Source: Kitasatospora azatica KCTC 9699 (GTDB lineage: Bacteria; Actinomycetota; Actinomycetes; Streptomycetales; Streptomycetaceae). From it: 64,000 bases of DNA. This document shows positions 1 through 8,735 of the stretch, in pieces. The notes below the pieces were generated by a model. The model saw only the letters and a program-made list of their open reading frames with translations, was not told the DNA's origin and did no database searches. Both the position numbers and the translations under genes were made by a program. Each line of letters opens with the position of its first letter. The first letter of the stretch is position 1. The DNA is taken from NCBI RefSeq assembly GCF_000744785.1, contig NZ_JQMO01000002.1, positions 496,001 through 560,000 of the forward strand, written 5' to 3'.

Positions 1-255
1 CCCTTCGGCTGCGGCGAGGTCGAGGAACGCCGGGAGGTCGAGCTCCGCGTCGAGGCGGAAGGTGTCGGGCCGGGGCTGGTGGAGGTTCCACGGGACGTAG
101 GTCTCGACCGTGTTGAGGCCCATCAGGCGGGCCTTGCGCAGGCGGTCGGCCCAGTGGTCGGGGTGGATGCGGAAGTAGTGCAGGCCGCCGGAGATGATCC
201 GGAACGGCTCGCCGTCGAGAATGAAGTCGTCGCCTTGGATCTGCAGGACGGGCAT
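1..255 (-). CDS. Beta-galactosidase, GH35 family, N-terminal part (cut by window start)
   Basis: The minus-strand frame opens with ATG at 255 and stays open to base 1, giving exactly 85 codons of an N-terminus. It reads MPVLQIQGDDFILDGEPF, then GGLHYFRIHPDHW and a MGLNTVETYVPWNLHQP segment. These are the hallmark start of GH35 beta-galactosidases: the GGxxHYFR motif, followed by the strand of the TIM barrel ending in YVPWN. The protein would remove terminal beta-galactose; no signal peptide is visible, so it is probably cytoplasmic. It is the last visible gene of an operon read leftward, 37 bases after the stop of the sugar-binding lipoprotein, so it probably hydrolyses what that importer brings in. 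The catalytic glutamates lie beyond the window. Family assignment is firm, substrate is inferred. Confidence 0.85.
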   Translation of the reverse strand, partial: MPVLQIQGDDFILDGEPFRIISGGLHYFRIHPDHWADRLRKARLMGLNTVETYVPWNLHQPRPDTFRLDAELDLPAFLDLAAAEG

Positions 256-292
256 GGTGCGGGGTGCTCCGTAAGTCGTTTCTGGAGTGCGG

Positions 293-1636
293 TTACCGGC
301 CGGTGCTGAAGCCCTGGTCGGTGCCGTACTTGACGGATGCGTCCTGCCAGGCCTTCAGGCCGGAGGTGAGCGTGGTGGAGGAGACGTACGCCTTGCCGAC
401 CGTGTCGTTGAAGATCGAGTTGGCGTAGACCTGGTACGGCAGGTACTGCCAGCCGGTCGCCACGTTCTTGGCCGAGTCCGAGAAGATCTTGTTGGCCTGC
501 TGTCCGCCGAAGTACGGGAAGGCGGTGTCCAGGAAGGCCTGGGAGTCGAGGTCGGCCGTGGTGGCGGGGAAGGCGCCGCCCTTGATCCGGTCCTGCACCC
601 CGTCCCCGGCGTTCGCGAACTTCAGGAAGGCGTAGGCGAGGTCCTGCTGGGCGCTGGACTTCATGACGGCGAGTGAGCTTCCGCCGTTCTCGGCGCTGGC
701 GGTCTGACCCTGCTGCCACTGCGGCAGCGGGGCGACGCGCCAGTCACCCGAGGCCGAGGGGACGCCGGAGACGAGGTTGGCGGGCATCCAGGCGCCGATC
801 GCGAGGGTGGCGATGGTGCCGTCGCCCAGGCCCTTGTACCACTGGTCGCTCCAGGAGGTGACGGGCGCCACCAGGTGGTCGGAGAGCAGCTTCTGCCAGG
901 TGCCGGCGAACTTCGCGCTCCCCGCGTCGGTGAAGTCGACGGAGACCTTGGTGCCGTTCACCTTGTAGGGACGGCCCCCGGCCTGCCAGATCATGGTGGT
1001 GGTGAAGCCGGCGTCACCGGCGTCGTTGGTGATGTAGGCGTTCGGGTTGGCGGCGTGCAGCTTGGCGGCGTCGTCGACGTACTCGTCCCAGGTGGTGGGC
1101 ACCTTGAGCTGGTACTGGTCGAAGACCTTCTTGTTGTAGAAGAGCGCCATCGGCCCGGAGTCCATCGGCAGTGCGTAGACGCCGCCGTTGATGCTGACGG
1201 AGTTCCACGGTCCGGGCGAGTACTGCTTGGAGAGGTCGGACGCTCCGTACTTGGAGAGGTCCTGCAGCGACTTGCCGAGCGCGAACTGACCCAGCGCGTA
1301 GTACTCGACCTGGGCGACGTCGGGGGCACCGTTGCCGGCCTGGATCGCGTTCTGCAGGGCGGTGTACTGCTTGTCGCCGGTGCCCGCGTTGACCAGATTG
1401 ACGTGCACCTTGGGGTACTTGGCCTCGAAGTCGGTGACGACCTGCTTGAGGGTGGGCTCCCACGCCCACACCGTGATCGTGCCGCCCTTGTCGAGGGCCG
1501 CGTCGAGGCTCGAGGCGGACACCGGGCCGGAACCGGAGCCGGCGGTGGAGCTGCTGCTGCAGGCGGTGAGGGCGAGCGCGGCGGCGCACACCAGGGCGAG
1601 GCCGCCCAGCGGGTGGCGAACTGTCTTGGTTCTCAT
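293..1636 (-). CDS. Sugar ABC transporter substrate-binding lipoprotein
   Basis: 447 aa. The chosen ATG (1636) begins MRTKTVRHPLGG, followed by a hydrophobic stretch ending in LTACSSSS, a clear lipobox, so the protein is exported and lipid-anchored outside the membrane. The mature part has the features of family-1 (MalE-like, CUT1) binding proteins: TITVWAWEP near the start, PDVAQVEYYALGQF, and GVYALPMDSGPMALFYNKKVF. It would capture a mono- or oligosaccharide and deliver it to the two permeases encoded just upstream on the same strand. A 226-bp gap containing a MITE-like element separates it from the permease gene, unusual in such operons. No ATPase is encoded nearby, as is normal for Streptomyces CUT1 systems that share MsiK. 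The GH35 gene downstream points to a galactoside. Confidence 0.9.
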   Translation of the reverse strand: MRTKTVRHPLGGLALVCAAALALTACSSSSTAGSGSGPVSASSLDAALDKGGTITVWAWEPTLKQVVTDFEAKYPKVHVNLVNAGTGDKQYTALQNAIQAGNGAPDVAQVEYYALGQFALGKSLQDLSKYGASDLSKQYSPGPWNSVSINGGVYALPMDSGPMALFYNKKVFDQYQLKVPTTWDEYVDDAAKLHAANPNAYITNDAGDAGFTTTMIWQAGGRPYKVNGTKVSVDFTDAGSAKFAGTWQKLLSDHLVAPVTSWSDQWYKGLGDGTIATLAIGAWMPANLVSGVPSASGDWRVAPLPQWQQGQTASAENGGSSLAVMKSSAQQDLAYAFLKFANAGDGVQDRIKGGAFPATTADLDSQAFLDTAFPYFGGQQANKIFSDSAKNVATGWQYLPYQVYANSIFNDTVGKAYVSSTTLTSGLKAWQDASVKYGTDQGFSTGR

Positions 1637-1686
1637 CTCAGTCACTCCGATATCGCGGGTGGGTTGGAGCAGGCGGGCGGGGGTCC

Positions 1687-1851
1687 GGGGCCTGTCTGAC
1701 AATTCGCGTCGGATCAGGCCGGGTCGTTCGGTGCGTGCTCTCGGCGTGCGGCAGGGACGCCCTCGTAGCGGAGCTACTTGGGCGTTTCGGCCGTGCGGCG
1801 AGAGTGCGTGCCGGGCGGGCCGGACCCGGCGGGAATTGTCAGACAGGCCCC
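1687..1851. mobile_element. MITE-like element with perfect 18-bp terminal inverted repeats
   Basis: The two ends are exact inverted copies: GGGGCCTGTCTGACAATT at 1687-1704 and AATTGTCAGACAGGCCCC at 1834-1851. The 129 bp between them carry no credible gene and are themselves a large imperfect palindrome, with GCCC-N2-GTAGC-GGA-GCTAC-N2-GGGC near the middle. Size (165 bp), perfect terminal repeats and lack of coding capacity fit a miniature inverted-repeat transposable element. No unambiguous target-site duplication was found. It lies between the second permease gene and the binding-protein gene of one operon, where the folded RNA could reduce or uncouple expression of the downstream gene. Confidence 0.7.
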
Positions 1852-1862
1852 AGGGAGCCGGG

Positions 1863-2795
1863 TCACTCCTTGACGCTTCCTGCGGCCAGGCCGGACTGCC
1901 AGTACCGCTGGAGCAGGAGGAACGCCGCGACCAGGGGGAGGATGGTGAGCAGGGACCCGGTGATCACCAGGTTGAACACGGGCTGTCCGCCCGCGGTGGC
2001 CGCCTGGTCGTTCCAGGCGTTGAGGCCGAGCGTGAGCGGGTACCAGTTCGGATCCTTGATCATGATCAGCGGGAGGAAGTAGTTGTTCCAGGTCGCGACC
2101 ACGGTGAACAGCAGCACGGTGACGATCCCGGGGGCGAGCAGCGGGAGGCTGATCCGGACGAAGGTGCGCAGCTCGCCCGACCCGTCGACGCGCGCCGCCT
2201 CCAGCAACTCGGTGGGGACCGCCTCGGAGGCGAAGACCCACATCAGATAGAGCCCGAACGGGGAGACCAGCGAGGGGATGATCACGGCCCAGGGCGTGTT
2301 GGTCAGCCCCATCTTGCTGAACATCAGGAAGGTGGGGACGGCCAGCGCGGTCGTGGGCACGGCCACCGCGCCGACGACGAGGGCGAACACGGTCCGCTTG
2401 CCGCGGAAGTCGAACTTCGCCAGCCCGTAGCCGCCGAGCACGGCCAGGCAGGTGGCGCCACCGGCGCCGAGCACCACGTAGAGCAGGGTGTTGAGCAACC
2501 AGCGACCGAAGATGCCGTCGTGGTAGGTGAGCGTCTGCCGGATGTTGTCCCACAGGGCGAAGTGGCCGCTGAACCAGATGCCCGGCGATCCCAGCAGGTC
2601 CTTCTGGGTCTTCGTCGCGCTGATCACCAGCCAGGCCAGCGGCACCAGGGTGTAGAGCATCACCACGCCCGCGAGGAGGGTGACCCAGGCGCTCCGGCGG
2701 GGGCGGTCGACCGAGTGGACTCGCCGGCGCGTCCGCGGGACGGTGCCGGCGCGGTGAGTGCGGGGCCGGGCCTGGGCGTCCGTTGCGGTGGGCAT
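1863..2795 (-). CDS. Sugar ABC transporter permease, MalG-like
   Basis: 310 aa. After a basic N-terminal tail (many Arg residues up to about position 35) come roughly six hydrophobic segments. The loop that contacts the ATPase carries the EAA-type signature LLEAARVDGSGELRTFVRISLP, placed as expected for a CUT1 permease of the MalG group. ATG at 2795 lies 3 bases after the stop of the partner permease, so the two are co-translated. Together they would form the membrane channel for the lipoprotein encoded downstream. The downstream side is separated from the binding-protein gene by the MITE-like element at 1687-1851. Confidence 0.9.
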   Translation of the reverse strand: MPTATDAQARPRTHRAGTVPRTRRRVHSVDRPRRSAWVTLLAGVVMLYTLVPLAWLVISATKTQKDLLGSPGIWFSGHFALWDNIRQTLTYHDGIFGRWLLNTLLYVVLGAGGATCLAVLGGYGLAKFDFRGKRTVFALVVGAVAVPTTALAVPTFLMFSKMGLTNTPWAVIIPSLVSPFGLYLMWVFASEAVPTELLEAARVDGSGELRTFVRISLPLLAPGIVTVLLFTVVATWNNYFLPLIMIKDPNWYPLTLGLNAWNDQAATAGGQPVFNLVITGSLLTILPLVAAFLLLQRYWQSGLAAGSVKE

Positions 2796-2798
2796 CGG

Positions 2799-3719
2799 TC
2801 ACGCCTCCTTTCGCATGCCGCGCAGTTGGAAGGCGTACGCGATGATCATGGTGATGACGCCCATGATGATCGCCACGGTGGCGGCGTAGTTCTGCTGGTG
2901 GCCCGAGAAGGACAGCGTGTAGGTGTAGTAGTTCGGCGTGTAGTACGTCGTGATCGCGTTGGGCGCCGGAATCTTGAGGATGGCGGGCTCGTTGAAGAGC
3001 TGGAAGCTGCCGATGATCGAGAAGATGGTCGCGATGACCAGGGCCCCGCGGATGGCGGGGAGTTTGATCGCCGTGATGACCCGCCACTGGCCGGCGCCGT
3101 CGATCGCGGCCGCCTCGTAGAGCGAGTGCGGGACGACTCGCAGCGCCGAGTAGAAGATGAGCATGTTGTAGCCGACGAACTCCCAGGTCACGATGTTGGC
3201 GATGCCTGCGAGCACGAGGTGCGGTGACAGCGGGTCGGGCAGCGTGATGCCGAACGCCCGGTTGATGTCCCCGACCAGACCGAAGCGCGATCCGTAGAGG
3301 AACTCCCACATGAGCGTGGCGACGACCGCCGGCACCGCGTAGGGCAGGAAGACGGTGACCCGGAAGAAGCCCTTCCCGTACAGCCGTCCGCTGTCCAGTG
3401 CCAGGGCGGCCAGCAGGGCGATGCCGAGCATGATCGGGACCTGGACGGCCAGGAAGAGCGCCACCCGCGCCAAGCCGGACCAGAACTTGGGGTCCTGGAA
3501 GGCCTGTTGATAGTGGTCGAGGCCGACGAAGGAGTTGCCGCCGATCAGGCGGTCCTGGAACAGGCTGAGGTAGATCGAGTAGCCGATGGGTGCCAGGAAG
3601 ACCAGGGCGAACACCGCCAGGAACGGCCCGGTGAAGCCCCAGCCGGCCAGGCCGCGCCGGCCCCGCCCGCGCGGTGGGGTTCCGCGACCCGCTGCGGCGG
3701 CTGGTGAGTTGATCGTCAT
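2799..3719 (-). CDS. Sugar ABC transporter permease, MalF-like
   Basis: 306 aa, about six transmembrane segments after a Gly/Arg/Pro-rich cytoplasmic start. It has the CUT1 permease signature LYEAAAIDGAGQWRVITAIKLP and the early motif LAPIGYSIYLSLFQ typical of MalF/LacF-type proteins. It is the first gene of the leftward importer operon; ATG at 3719 is 38 bases from the nearest of two GTTTACGTAAAC palindromes, so its transcription is very likely repressed by the divergent LacI-family regulator at 3905. It pairs with the MalG-like permease encoded immediately after it. Substrate unknown; the operon's GH35 enzyme suggests galactosides. Confidence 0.9.
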   Translation of the reverse strand: MTINSPAAAAGRGTPPRGRGRRGLAGWGFTGPFLAVFALVFLAPIGYSIYLSLFQDRLIGGNSFVGLDHYQQAFQDPKFWSGLARVALFLAVQVPIMLGIALLAALALDSGRLYGKGFFRVTVFLPYAVPAVVATLMWEFLYGSRFGLVGDINRAFGITLPDPLSPHLVLAGIANIVTWEFVGYNMLIFYSALRVVPHSLYEAAAIDGAGQWRVITAIKLPAIRGALVIATIFSIIGSFQLFNEPAILKIPAPNAITTYYTPNYYTYTLSFSGHQQNYAATVAIIMGVITMIIAYAFQLRGMRKEA

Positions 3720-3756
3720 GACCGTCCCGAGGTGGAGGATGGTGGTTGCGCGCGTC

Positions 3757-3806
3757 GATGTTTACGTAAACATCACCGCGGGCAGACGGTGGACGTTTAC
3801 GTAAAC
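3757..3806. promoter_or_regulatory. Twin LacI-family operators in a divergent promoter region
   Basis: Two palindromes sharing GTTTACGTAAAC. The first, GATGTTTACGTAAACATC (3757-3774), is a perfect 18-bp palindrome; the second (3795-3806) has a perfect 12-bp core. Their centres are 35 bp apart. They lie between the importer operon (start 3719, leftward) and the LacI-family gene (start 3905, rightward), so one repressor probably controls both, including itself. Confidence 0.75.
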
Positions 3807-3904
3807 ATTGGATTAGCGTGATGTTGACACCGCCGCCCGACAGCGTCAAGAGGAAACGTCCGGTCCACCCGGCGCAGCTGTGGACCCGAGCAGGAAGGCA
3901 ACAC

Positions 3905-4996
3905 GTGAGCAGGGCAAAGACTTTGCCGGCCGCCACAGAAGCGGCGGACGCCGCCACGAGCGAGCGCCGGCGGCAGCGCGGTGCGTCGATGGCCGATGTC
4001 GCCAGTCTGGCCGGAGTCTCCTCGCAGACCGTCTCCCGCGTGTCGAACGGCAGCAAGGGCGTGGTCGAGGAGACCCGCCAGCGCGTGCTCGCCGCCATGA
4101 AGGAACTGGGCTACCGGCCCAACAGCGCGGCCCGCGCCCTGAAGGCCGGAGAATTCCGCACCCTCGGTGTCATCCTGTTCACGCTCTCGACGACGGGCAA
4201 CGTCCGAACCCTCGAGGCGATCACCGAGTCGGCCGCCAAGGAGGGCTACGCCATCACGCTCATGCCGGTGGCCGTCCCGACCCAGACGGGCGTGCACGGG
4301 GCGTTCAGCAGGCTCAGTGAACTCGCCGTGGACGGCATCATCGCGATCATGGAGGTCCACCTCCTCGACACGGCCACCATCTCACTGCCCCCGCACATCC
4401 AGGTCGTCGTCGCCGACTCCGACGCGGGCGACCGCTACAGCGTGGTCGACACCGACCAGAGCGAGGGCGCGCGCGCCGCCGTCCAGCACCTCATCGACCT
4501 CGGCCACGACACCGTCTGGCACCTCGCCGGACCGGAGGGCTCGTTCGCGGCCCAACGCCGAGCGGACGCCTGGCGGGCGGTCCTCGGGCAGGCCGACCGG
4601 ACCGCGCCGCCGGTCGTACGCGGCGACTGGTCCGCCGAATCCGGCTACCGGGCCGGCCTCCTGCTTGCGGGCGAACCCGACTGCACGGCCGTCTTCGCCG
4701 CCAACGACCAGATGGCCCTGGGCCTGCTGCGCGCGCTCCACGAGAGCGGCAAGCGCGTTCCGCAGGAGGTCAGCGTGGTGGGCTTCGACGACATCGCGGA
4801 AGCCTCCTCCTTCATCCCTCCGCTGACCACCGTCCACCAGGATTTCGGCGAGGTCGGCCGGCTGTGCGTCGAAGGGGTCCTGCACCAGATCCGCAACCAG
4901 ACGGCCGAGCACGGCACCACTCTCGTTCCGACCCGCCTTGTCGTGCGGGCCAGCAGCGCCGGCCCGCCGGTCCCCGGCCCTGCTCAGACGAAGTAG
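3905..4996 (+). CDS. LacI-family transcriptional regulator of the adjacent sugar importer
   Basis: 363 aa from GTG 3905, chosen because AGGAAGG lies 6 bases upstream and because in-frame codons before it have no family similarity. The helix-turn-helix reads MADVASLAGVSSQTVSRVSN, followed by the hinge sequence RPNSAARALK, both diagnostic of LacI/GalR proteins. The remainder is the periplasmic-binding-protein-like sugar-sensing domain, with FAANDQMALGLLRAL and VSVVGFDDIAEASSFIPPLTTV, typical of the C-terminal subdomain. About 25 extra residues rich in Ala/Arg precede the HTH. It is divergent from the importer genes and twin operators lie between. Its last codons overlap the end of the convergent membrane-protein gene by 13 bp. 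Confidence 0.9.
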   Translation: MSRAKTLPAATEAADAATSERRRQRGASMADVASLAGVSSQTVSRVSNGSKGVVEETRQRVLAAMKELGYRPNSAARALKAGEFRTLGVILFTLSTTGNVRTLEAITESAAKEGYAITLMPVAVPTQTGVHGAFSRLSELAVDGIIAIMEVHLLDTATISLPPHIQVVVADSDAGDRYSVVDTDQSEGARAAVQHLIDLGHDTVWHLAGPEGSFAAQRRADAWRAVLGQADRTAPPVVRGDWSAESGYRAGLLLAGEPDCTAVFAANDQMALGLLRALHESGKRVPQEVSVVGFDDIAEASSFIPPLTTVHQDFGEVGRLCVEGVLHQIRNQTAEHGTTLVPTRLVVRASSAGPPVPGPAQTK

Positions 4997-5643
4997 GACA
5001 GGTTCACGAAGAAGGAGACGTAGGCGATGCCCAGGATCACCACGAAACTGGTGAACCACCCGTAGTGCACCTGACGCCACGGCACCTTGGCACCGGGGAA
5101 CAGGGTCCGGAACGCGGACCAGCTCAAACTTCCCCGCTCCCTGACGGGTGCCTGCGCCGGTGGGGCGGTCAGCTGGTCGAACAACCGCTGCAGCGACTCC
5201 TGCTCCCACAGGCGGGGGTCGAGGACCAGGGGCGTGTCCTCCAGCGAGGTGATCACCACGCGGTCCTTGTGGTTGCCGTCAACGGGTATCCGCACCTTGT
5301 GCAGGCCCGTGACATCGGACTCCAGCGTCTGCAGCACGAGCCGTCCCCACCGGTCGCGGACACTCAGCACACCGTCGTCCAGGACGATCCCGGCTTTCGC
5401 CCGGCGCATCGCAAGGCCCCCGGCGAACCACACCAGGGGAACGACCACCGCGAGGATGCTCACGACCAGGCCCGCCCAGCCCGCCCCGACCGAAGTGCCG
5501 CGCCCCGCGGCCACCCGGAACCCGATGCGCAGCGTCCCAATCACGATCAGCGGCGCTCCCCCGATCAGCGGACCCTTGTAGACGCTGTTGTCGGCTCTGA
5601 CCTTGATCGAGCCGCCCTGAGAAGTCGTCATCTCTTGTGACAT
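4984..5643 (-). CDS. Membrane protein with a PH-like domain, function unknown
   Basis: 219 aa if started at ATG 5643; an ATG at 5631 is equally possible because neither has a strong ribosome site. Two hydrophobic segments lie near residues 30-75 (LIGGAPLIVIGTL and VVSILAVVVPLVWFAGGLAM). They are followed by a soluble stretch, IVLDDGVLSVRDRWGRLVLQTLESDVTGL, that resembles the PH-like domain of actinobacterial small membrane proteins, and a final hydrophobic segment at the C-terminus. I do not recognise a specific function. It is convergent with and slightly overlaps the LacI-family gene, and its upstream region faces the SARP gene, which is transcribed the other way. Confidence 0.65.
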   Translation of the reverse strand: MSQEMTTSQGGSIKVRADNSVYKGPLIGGAPLIVIGTLRIGFRVAAGRGTSVGAGWAGLVVSILAVVVPLVWFAGGLAMRRAKAGIVLDDGVLSVRDRWGRLVLQTLESDVTGLHKVRIPVDGNHKDRVVITSLEDTPLVLDPRLWEQESLQRLFDQLTAPPAQAPVRERGSLSWSAFRTLFPGAKVPWRQVHYGWFTSFVVILGIAYVSFFVNLSYFV

Positions 5644-5897
5644 GGGCCGATTGTGGCACCGCGAGTAGTCCGTCAGTGCGATTTTGATCAGCCTCGAGCC
5701 GCGCACCCGGGACGCGTCCGACCGGATGCCGGCCTTGGCGGGGCGTGGTGACATGACCTTCACAGCTACCGCACGGTAGACCCCCAGTAATCCGTATCCG
5801 ATCGTCATGACCTGCGGTTACGCTGTTCATGCCAACTGCGCCCGGGGCCCGGCGCCGGCTGAGCGACAGGTTTCCGTGGGGCGAGCGGGGGACGATC
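5644..5897. other. Divergent intergenic region before the SARP gene
   Basis: 254 bp without a credible gene between the membrane-protein gene and the SARP regulator. A short palindrome CTACCG-CA-CGGTAG lies at 5766-5779. In-frame codons from 5829 upstream of the chosen SARP start do not look like protein. No clear promoter could be assigned by eye. Confidence 0.5.
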
Positions 5898-8690
5898 ATG
5901 CGGGTACGGCTGCTGGGTCCGGTGGAGCTCCACGAGCCTGACGGGTCCGCAGTCCCGATCGCCGCACCCAAGCGCCGAGCCGTCCTCGCCGTGCTCGCCC
6001 TGGAGCTGAACCGCGTGGTGCCCGTCGAGCGGCTGCTCGACCTGATCTGGGACGGCGCCCCGCCGCCCCGCGCCCGCAGTGCGCTGCAGGGGCACGTCTC
6101 GGCGCTGCGAAGACTGCTGACCGCGCCCGGCCTCACCCTGGTCACCCGGGATCCGGGATACGCCCTGCTCGGCGCCGCCTCCGAGGTCGACCTGCACCTC
6201 TTCCGCAGCTGCTACGACCAGGCCACCGGGACCGCGGACGACCGGACCGCCGCCGACCTGCTCGGCCGGGCACTCGACCTCTGGCAGGGCCGACCGCTGG
6301 CCGATCTGCCCAGCGCCGCGCTCCGGGACGATGCCGCGGCCGGGCTCGGCCAGCTCCGGCTCGCCGCCCTGGAGGCCTGGGGTGAACGCAAGTTGAGGCT
6401 CTCGCTGGGCCGCGAGGTGCTGCCCGCGCTCGAACAGGCGGTCCGGGACGACCCGCTGCGCGAACCGCTGATCCGCCTGCTGCTGCTCGCCTTCCACCAG
6501 GCCGACCGGCAGGCGGACGCGATCGAACTCTTCCAGCGCACCCGGAAGTTGCTCAGCACCGAGCTGGGCGTCGATCCCGGAGCGCCGCTGCGCGCCGCCT
6601 ACCAGACGGTGCTGCGGGCCGAGGCGGCCGTGACCGACCGGCCCGCGCACGTCGACCGGCCCGCGCACCCCGACCGCCCCGCACCCGCCGACCGGCCCGC
6701 GCACCTCGACCGGCCCGTCGTTCCAGCCCAACTCCCTGGTGAATCAGCCGGGTTCGTCGGGCGCCGCAAGGAACTGGAGGCCCTCGATCGGGCCTGCGGA
6801 GCCGGAGCGGAGCCGGGCCTCGCCCTGGTGGTCGGCCCGGCCGGAGTCGGCAAGTCCACCTTGACGCTGCACTGGGCGCACCGGAGGGCCGCCGACTTCC
6901 GCGACGGCCAGCTCTTCGCCGACCTTCAGGGCTTCTCCGCCACTTCGCCGGTCACCACCGCCTCCGTGCTGGCCGGCTTCCTGCATGCCCTCGGCGCGCC
7001 GGACTCCGACATCCCCTCCGACCTGGGCCAACGGGTCGCCCTCTACCGCTCGCTGCTCGCCGGCCGCCGCCTGCTGGTCGTCCTCGACAACGTCCGTGTG
7101 GTCGCCGACGTGCTGCCGCTGCTGCCCTCCGGCCCGGGCTGCGCGGCCGTGGTGACCAGCCGAAACCTGCTGGACAGCCTGGTCGCCCGGCAGGGCGCCT
7201 CGGTGCTGCGGATCGAGGCGCTGGCGCCGCAGGAGTCGCGCGACCTGCTGGCCGGCACCGTCGGCGGCAGCCGGATCGCCGCCGAGGAGGAGGCCGCCCG
7301 GGAGCTGGTACGGCTCTGCGACGGACTGCCGCTGGCCCTGCGGGTGGCCGGCGCCCGGCTCGCGACCCATCCGGACTGGACGGTCGCGGATCTGGTCGGC
7401 GAACTCTCCGACGAGCAGGCCCGACTCGCCGGCCTCACCACCGACGACGCCGACCTCGGGGTGGAGGCGGCCCTGAGCCTGTCGTACCGCGCGCTGCCCG
7501 GCCCGGCCGCCGAGCTGTTCCGGCTGCTGGGTCTGCACCCCGGCCCGGATGTGGACCGCTGGAGCGCCGCCGCGCTGGTCGGCCGCTCGCCGGCCGAGAC
7601 CCGGCAGACGCTGGCCGCGCTGGCCTCGTCCCATCTGCTGCAGGAGACCCGACCCGGCAGGTTCGCGCGGCACGACCTGGTCCGCCTCTACACCGTGCAG
7701 TTGGCGCAGCGGGGGCTTTCCACCCAGGTGCGCGACGAGGCGCTCGGCCGGCTGCTCGACTACTACCTCGCGGCGACCGCCGCCGCGGCGGAGCCGGCCA
7801 GCTCCCAGCCGAAACTGCTCTACCGTCCGAGGCCCGGTTCGGTCGAGATCCCGGCGCTCGACGGCACCGCCGAGTGCCCTGCACGCTGGTTCCGCAGCGA
7901 GGCAACCACCGTCCGGGCCCTGGTGGCCGGCTCCGCGGACGGGCCGCGAGCCGGCCAGGCCTGGCGGATCGCCTGCAACACCATGCCGCTGTACTTCGGC
8001 ACCGAACACGTCGACGACTGGCTGGCCGCGAGTCTGGCGGGCCTGCGGGCGGCCGAGTCCGACGGCGAGATGTCCGGCCGGTCGAGGCTGCATGCCGAGG
8101 TCGGGATGGCCCTGGAGGAGCGCGGCGAGTACCCGGAGGCGATGCGGCACCTGGAGCGGTCGGTGCGGCTGGCCCGGGAGTCCGACAGTCGGGAAGCCCG
8201 CCATCTGGCCCTCTTCCGGCTGGGCATCGGGCAGTTGGGGGCCGGCGCGCTGCCGCAGGCCCGGCAGACCATCGAGTCCTGCTTGCAGGAGGCCCGCGAG
8301 CTGCGGGACGTCCCGGCACAGGCGCAGAGTCTCAACAACCTCGGTCATGCGCACAATCTGCTCGGCTCGCATCTCGAGGCGCTCGCCTGCGCCGAGCAGG
8401 CGCGCGACCTCACCGCCGGGGCGCCGTCCTCACACACCCACCTGGCCTCGCTCTGCACCATCACCGAGGCGCTCCAGGCACTGGGCCGAAGGGCGGAGGC
8501 GATCGGATGCGCCCGGGAGGCTGTCCGGCTCTGCCGCGCATCCGGCAATCCCGCCTTCGAGGCCCACGCCCTCTACCTGGTCGGCCAGTTGCAGAAGGAT
8601 CTCGGCCGGCCGGCGGACTCGGCCCGGTCGCTGCGGCAGTCGCGGGACCTGCTCGCCCCGCTGGGCCGGACCGAGGCGGCCGACCGGTAG
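5898..8690 (+). CDS. AfsR/SARP-family regulator with NB-ARC and TPR domains
   Basis: 930 aa from ATG 5898, where MRVRLLGPVEL gives the standard start of a SARP DNA-binding domain. Order: OmpR-like winged helix (about 1-95, with PKRRAVLAVLAL), bacterial transcriptional activation domain (about 95-245, VDLHLFRSC to LGVDPGAPLRAAY), and a Pro/Arg/Asp/His linker repeating DRPA units (about 245-275). Next come an NB-ARC ATPase with P-loop GPAGVGKST at 313-321 and LVVLDN, and tetratricopeptide-like helices at the C-terminus. Such proteins activate secondary-metabolite clusters, the NTPase acting as a switch. It is 12 kb from the RiPP cluster, so control of that cluster is possible but not shown; the SARP-like repeats at 20075-20095 make it worth testing. 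Confidence 0.9.
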   Translation: MRVRLLGPVELHEPDGSAVPIAAPKRRAVLAVLALELNRVVPVERLLDLIWDGAPPPRARSALQGHVSALRRLLTAPGLTLVTRDPGYALLGAASEVDLHLFRSCYDQATGTADDRTAADLLGRALDLWQGRPLADLPSAALRDDAAAGLGQLRLAALEAWGERKLRLSLGREVLPALEQAVRDDPLREPLIRLLLLAFHQADRQADAIELFQRTRKLLSTELGVDPGAPLRAAYQTVLRAEAAVTDRPAHVDRPAHPDRPAPADRPAHLDRPVVPAQLPGESAGFVGRRKELEALDRACGAGAEPGLALVVGPAGVGKSTLTLHWAHRRAADFRDGQLFADLQGFSATSPVTTASVLAGFLHALGAPDSDIPSDLGQRVALYRSLLAGRRLLVVLDNVRVVADVLPLLPSGPGCAAVVTSRNLLDSLVARQGASVLRIEALAPQESRDLLAGTVGGSRIAAEEEAARELVRLCDGLPLALRVAGARLATHPDWTVADLVGELSDEQARLAGLTTDDADLGVEAALSLSYRALPGPAAELFRLLGLHPGPDVDRWSAAALVGRSPAETRQTLAALASSHLLQETRPGRFARHDLVRLYTVQLAQRGLSTQVRDEALGRLLDYYLAATAAAAEPASSQPKLLYRPRPGSVEIPALDGTAECPARWFRSEATTVRALVAGSADGPRAGQAWRIACNTMPLYFGTEHVDDWLAASLAGLRAAESDGEMSGRSRLHAEVGMALEERGEYPEAMRHLERSVRLARESDSREARHLALFRLGIGQLGAGALPQARQTIESCLQEARELRDVPAQAQSLNNLGHAHNLLGSHLEALACAEQARDLTAGAPSSHTHLASLCTITEALQALGRRAEAIGCAREAVRLCRASGNPAFEAHALYLVGQLQKDLGRPADSARSLRQSRDLLAPLGRTEAADR

Positions 8691-8735
8691 CCACTGCCGG
8701 CCGGCCTACCGATACCCGCTGCCGGGCGACCGGGA

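Noticed and set aside
1332-3227. Long plus-strand frame (631 codons) opposite the importer genes
   Set aside because: It is a GC-rich mirror of the minus-strand permease and binding-protein genes, rich in Arg, Gly and Gln, with no domain and no ribosome site. The minus-strand frames have clear family motifs.
5829-5897. Earlier ATG start for the SARP regulator
   Set aside because: The extra 23 residues are Arg/Gly-rich and precede MRVRLLGPVEL, the normal first residues of the SARP domain.
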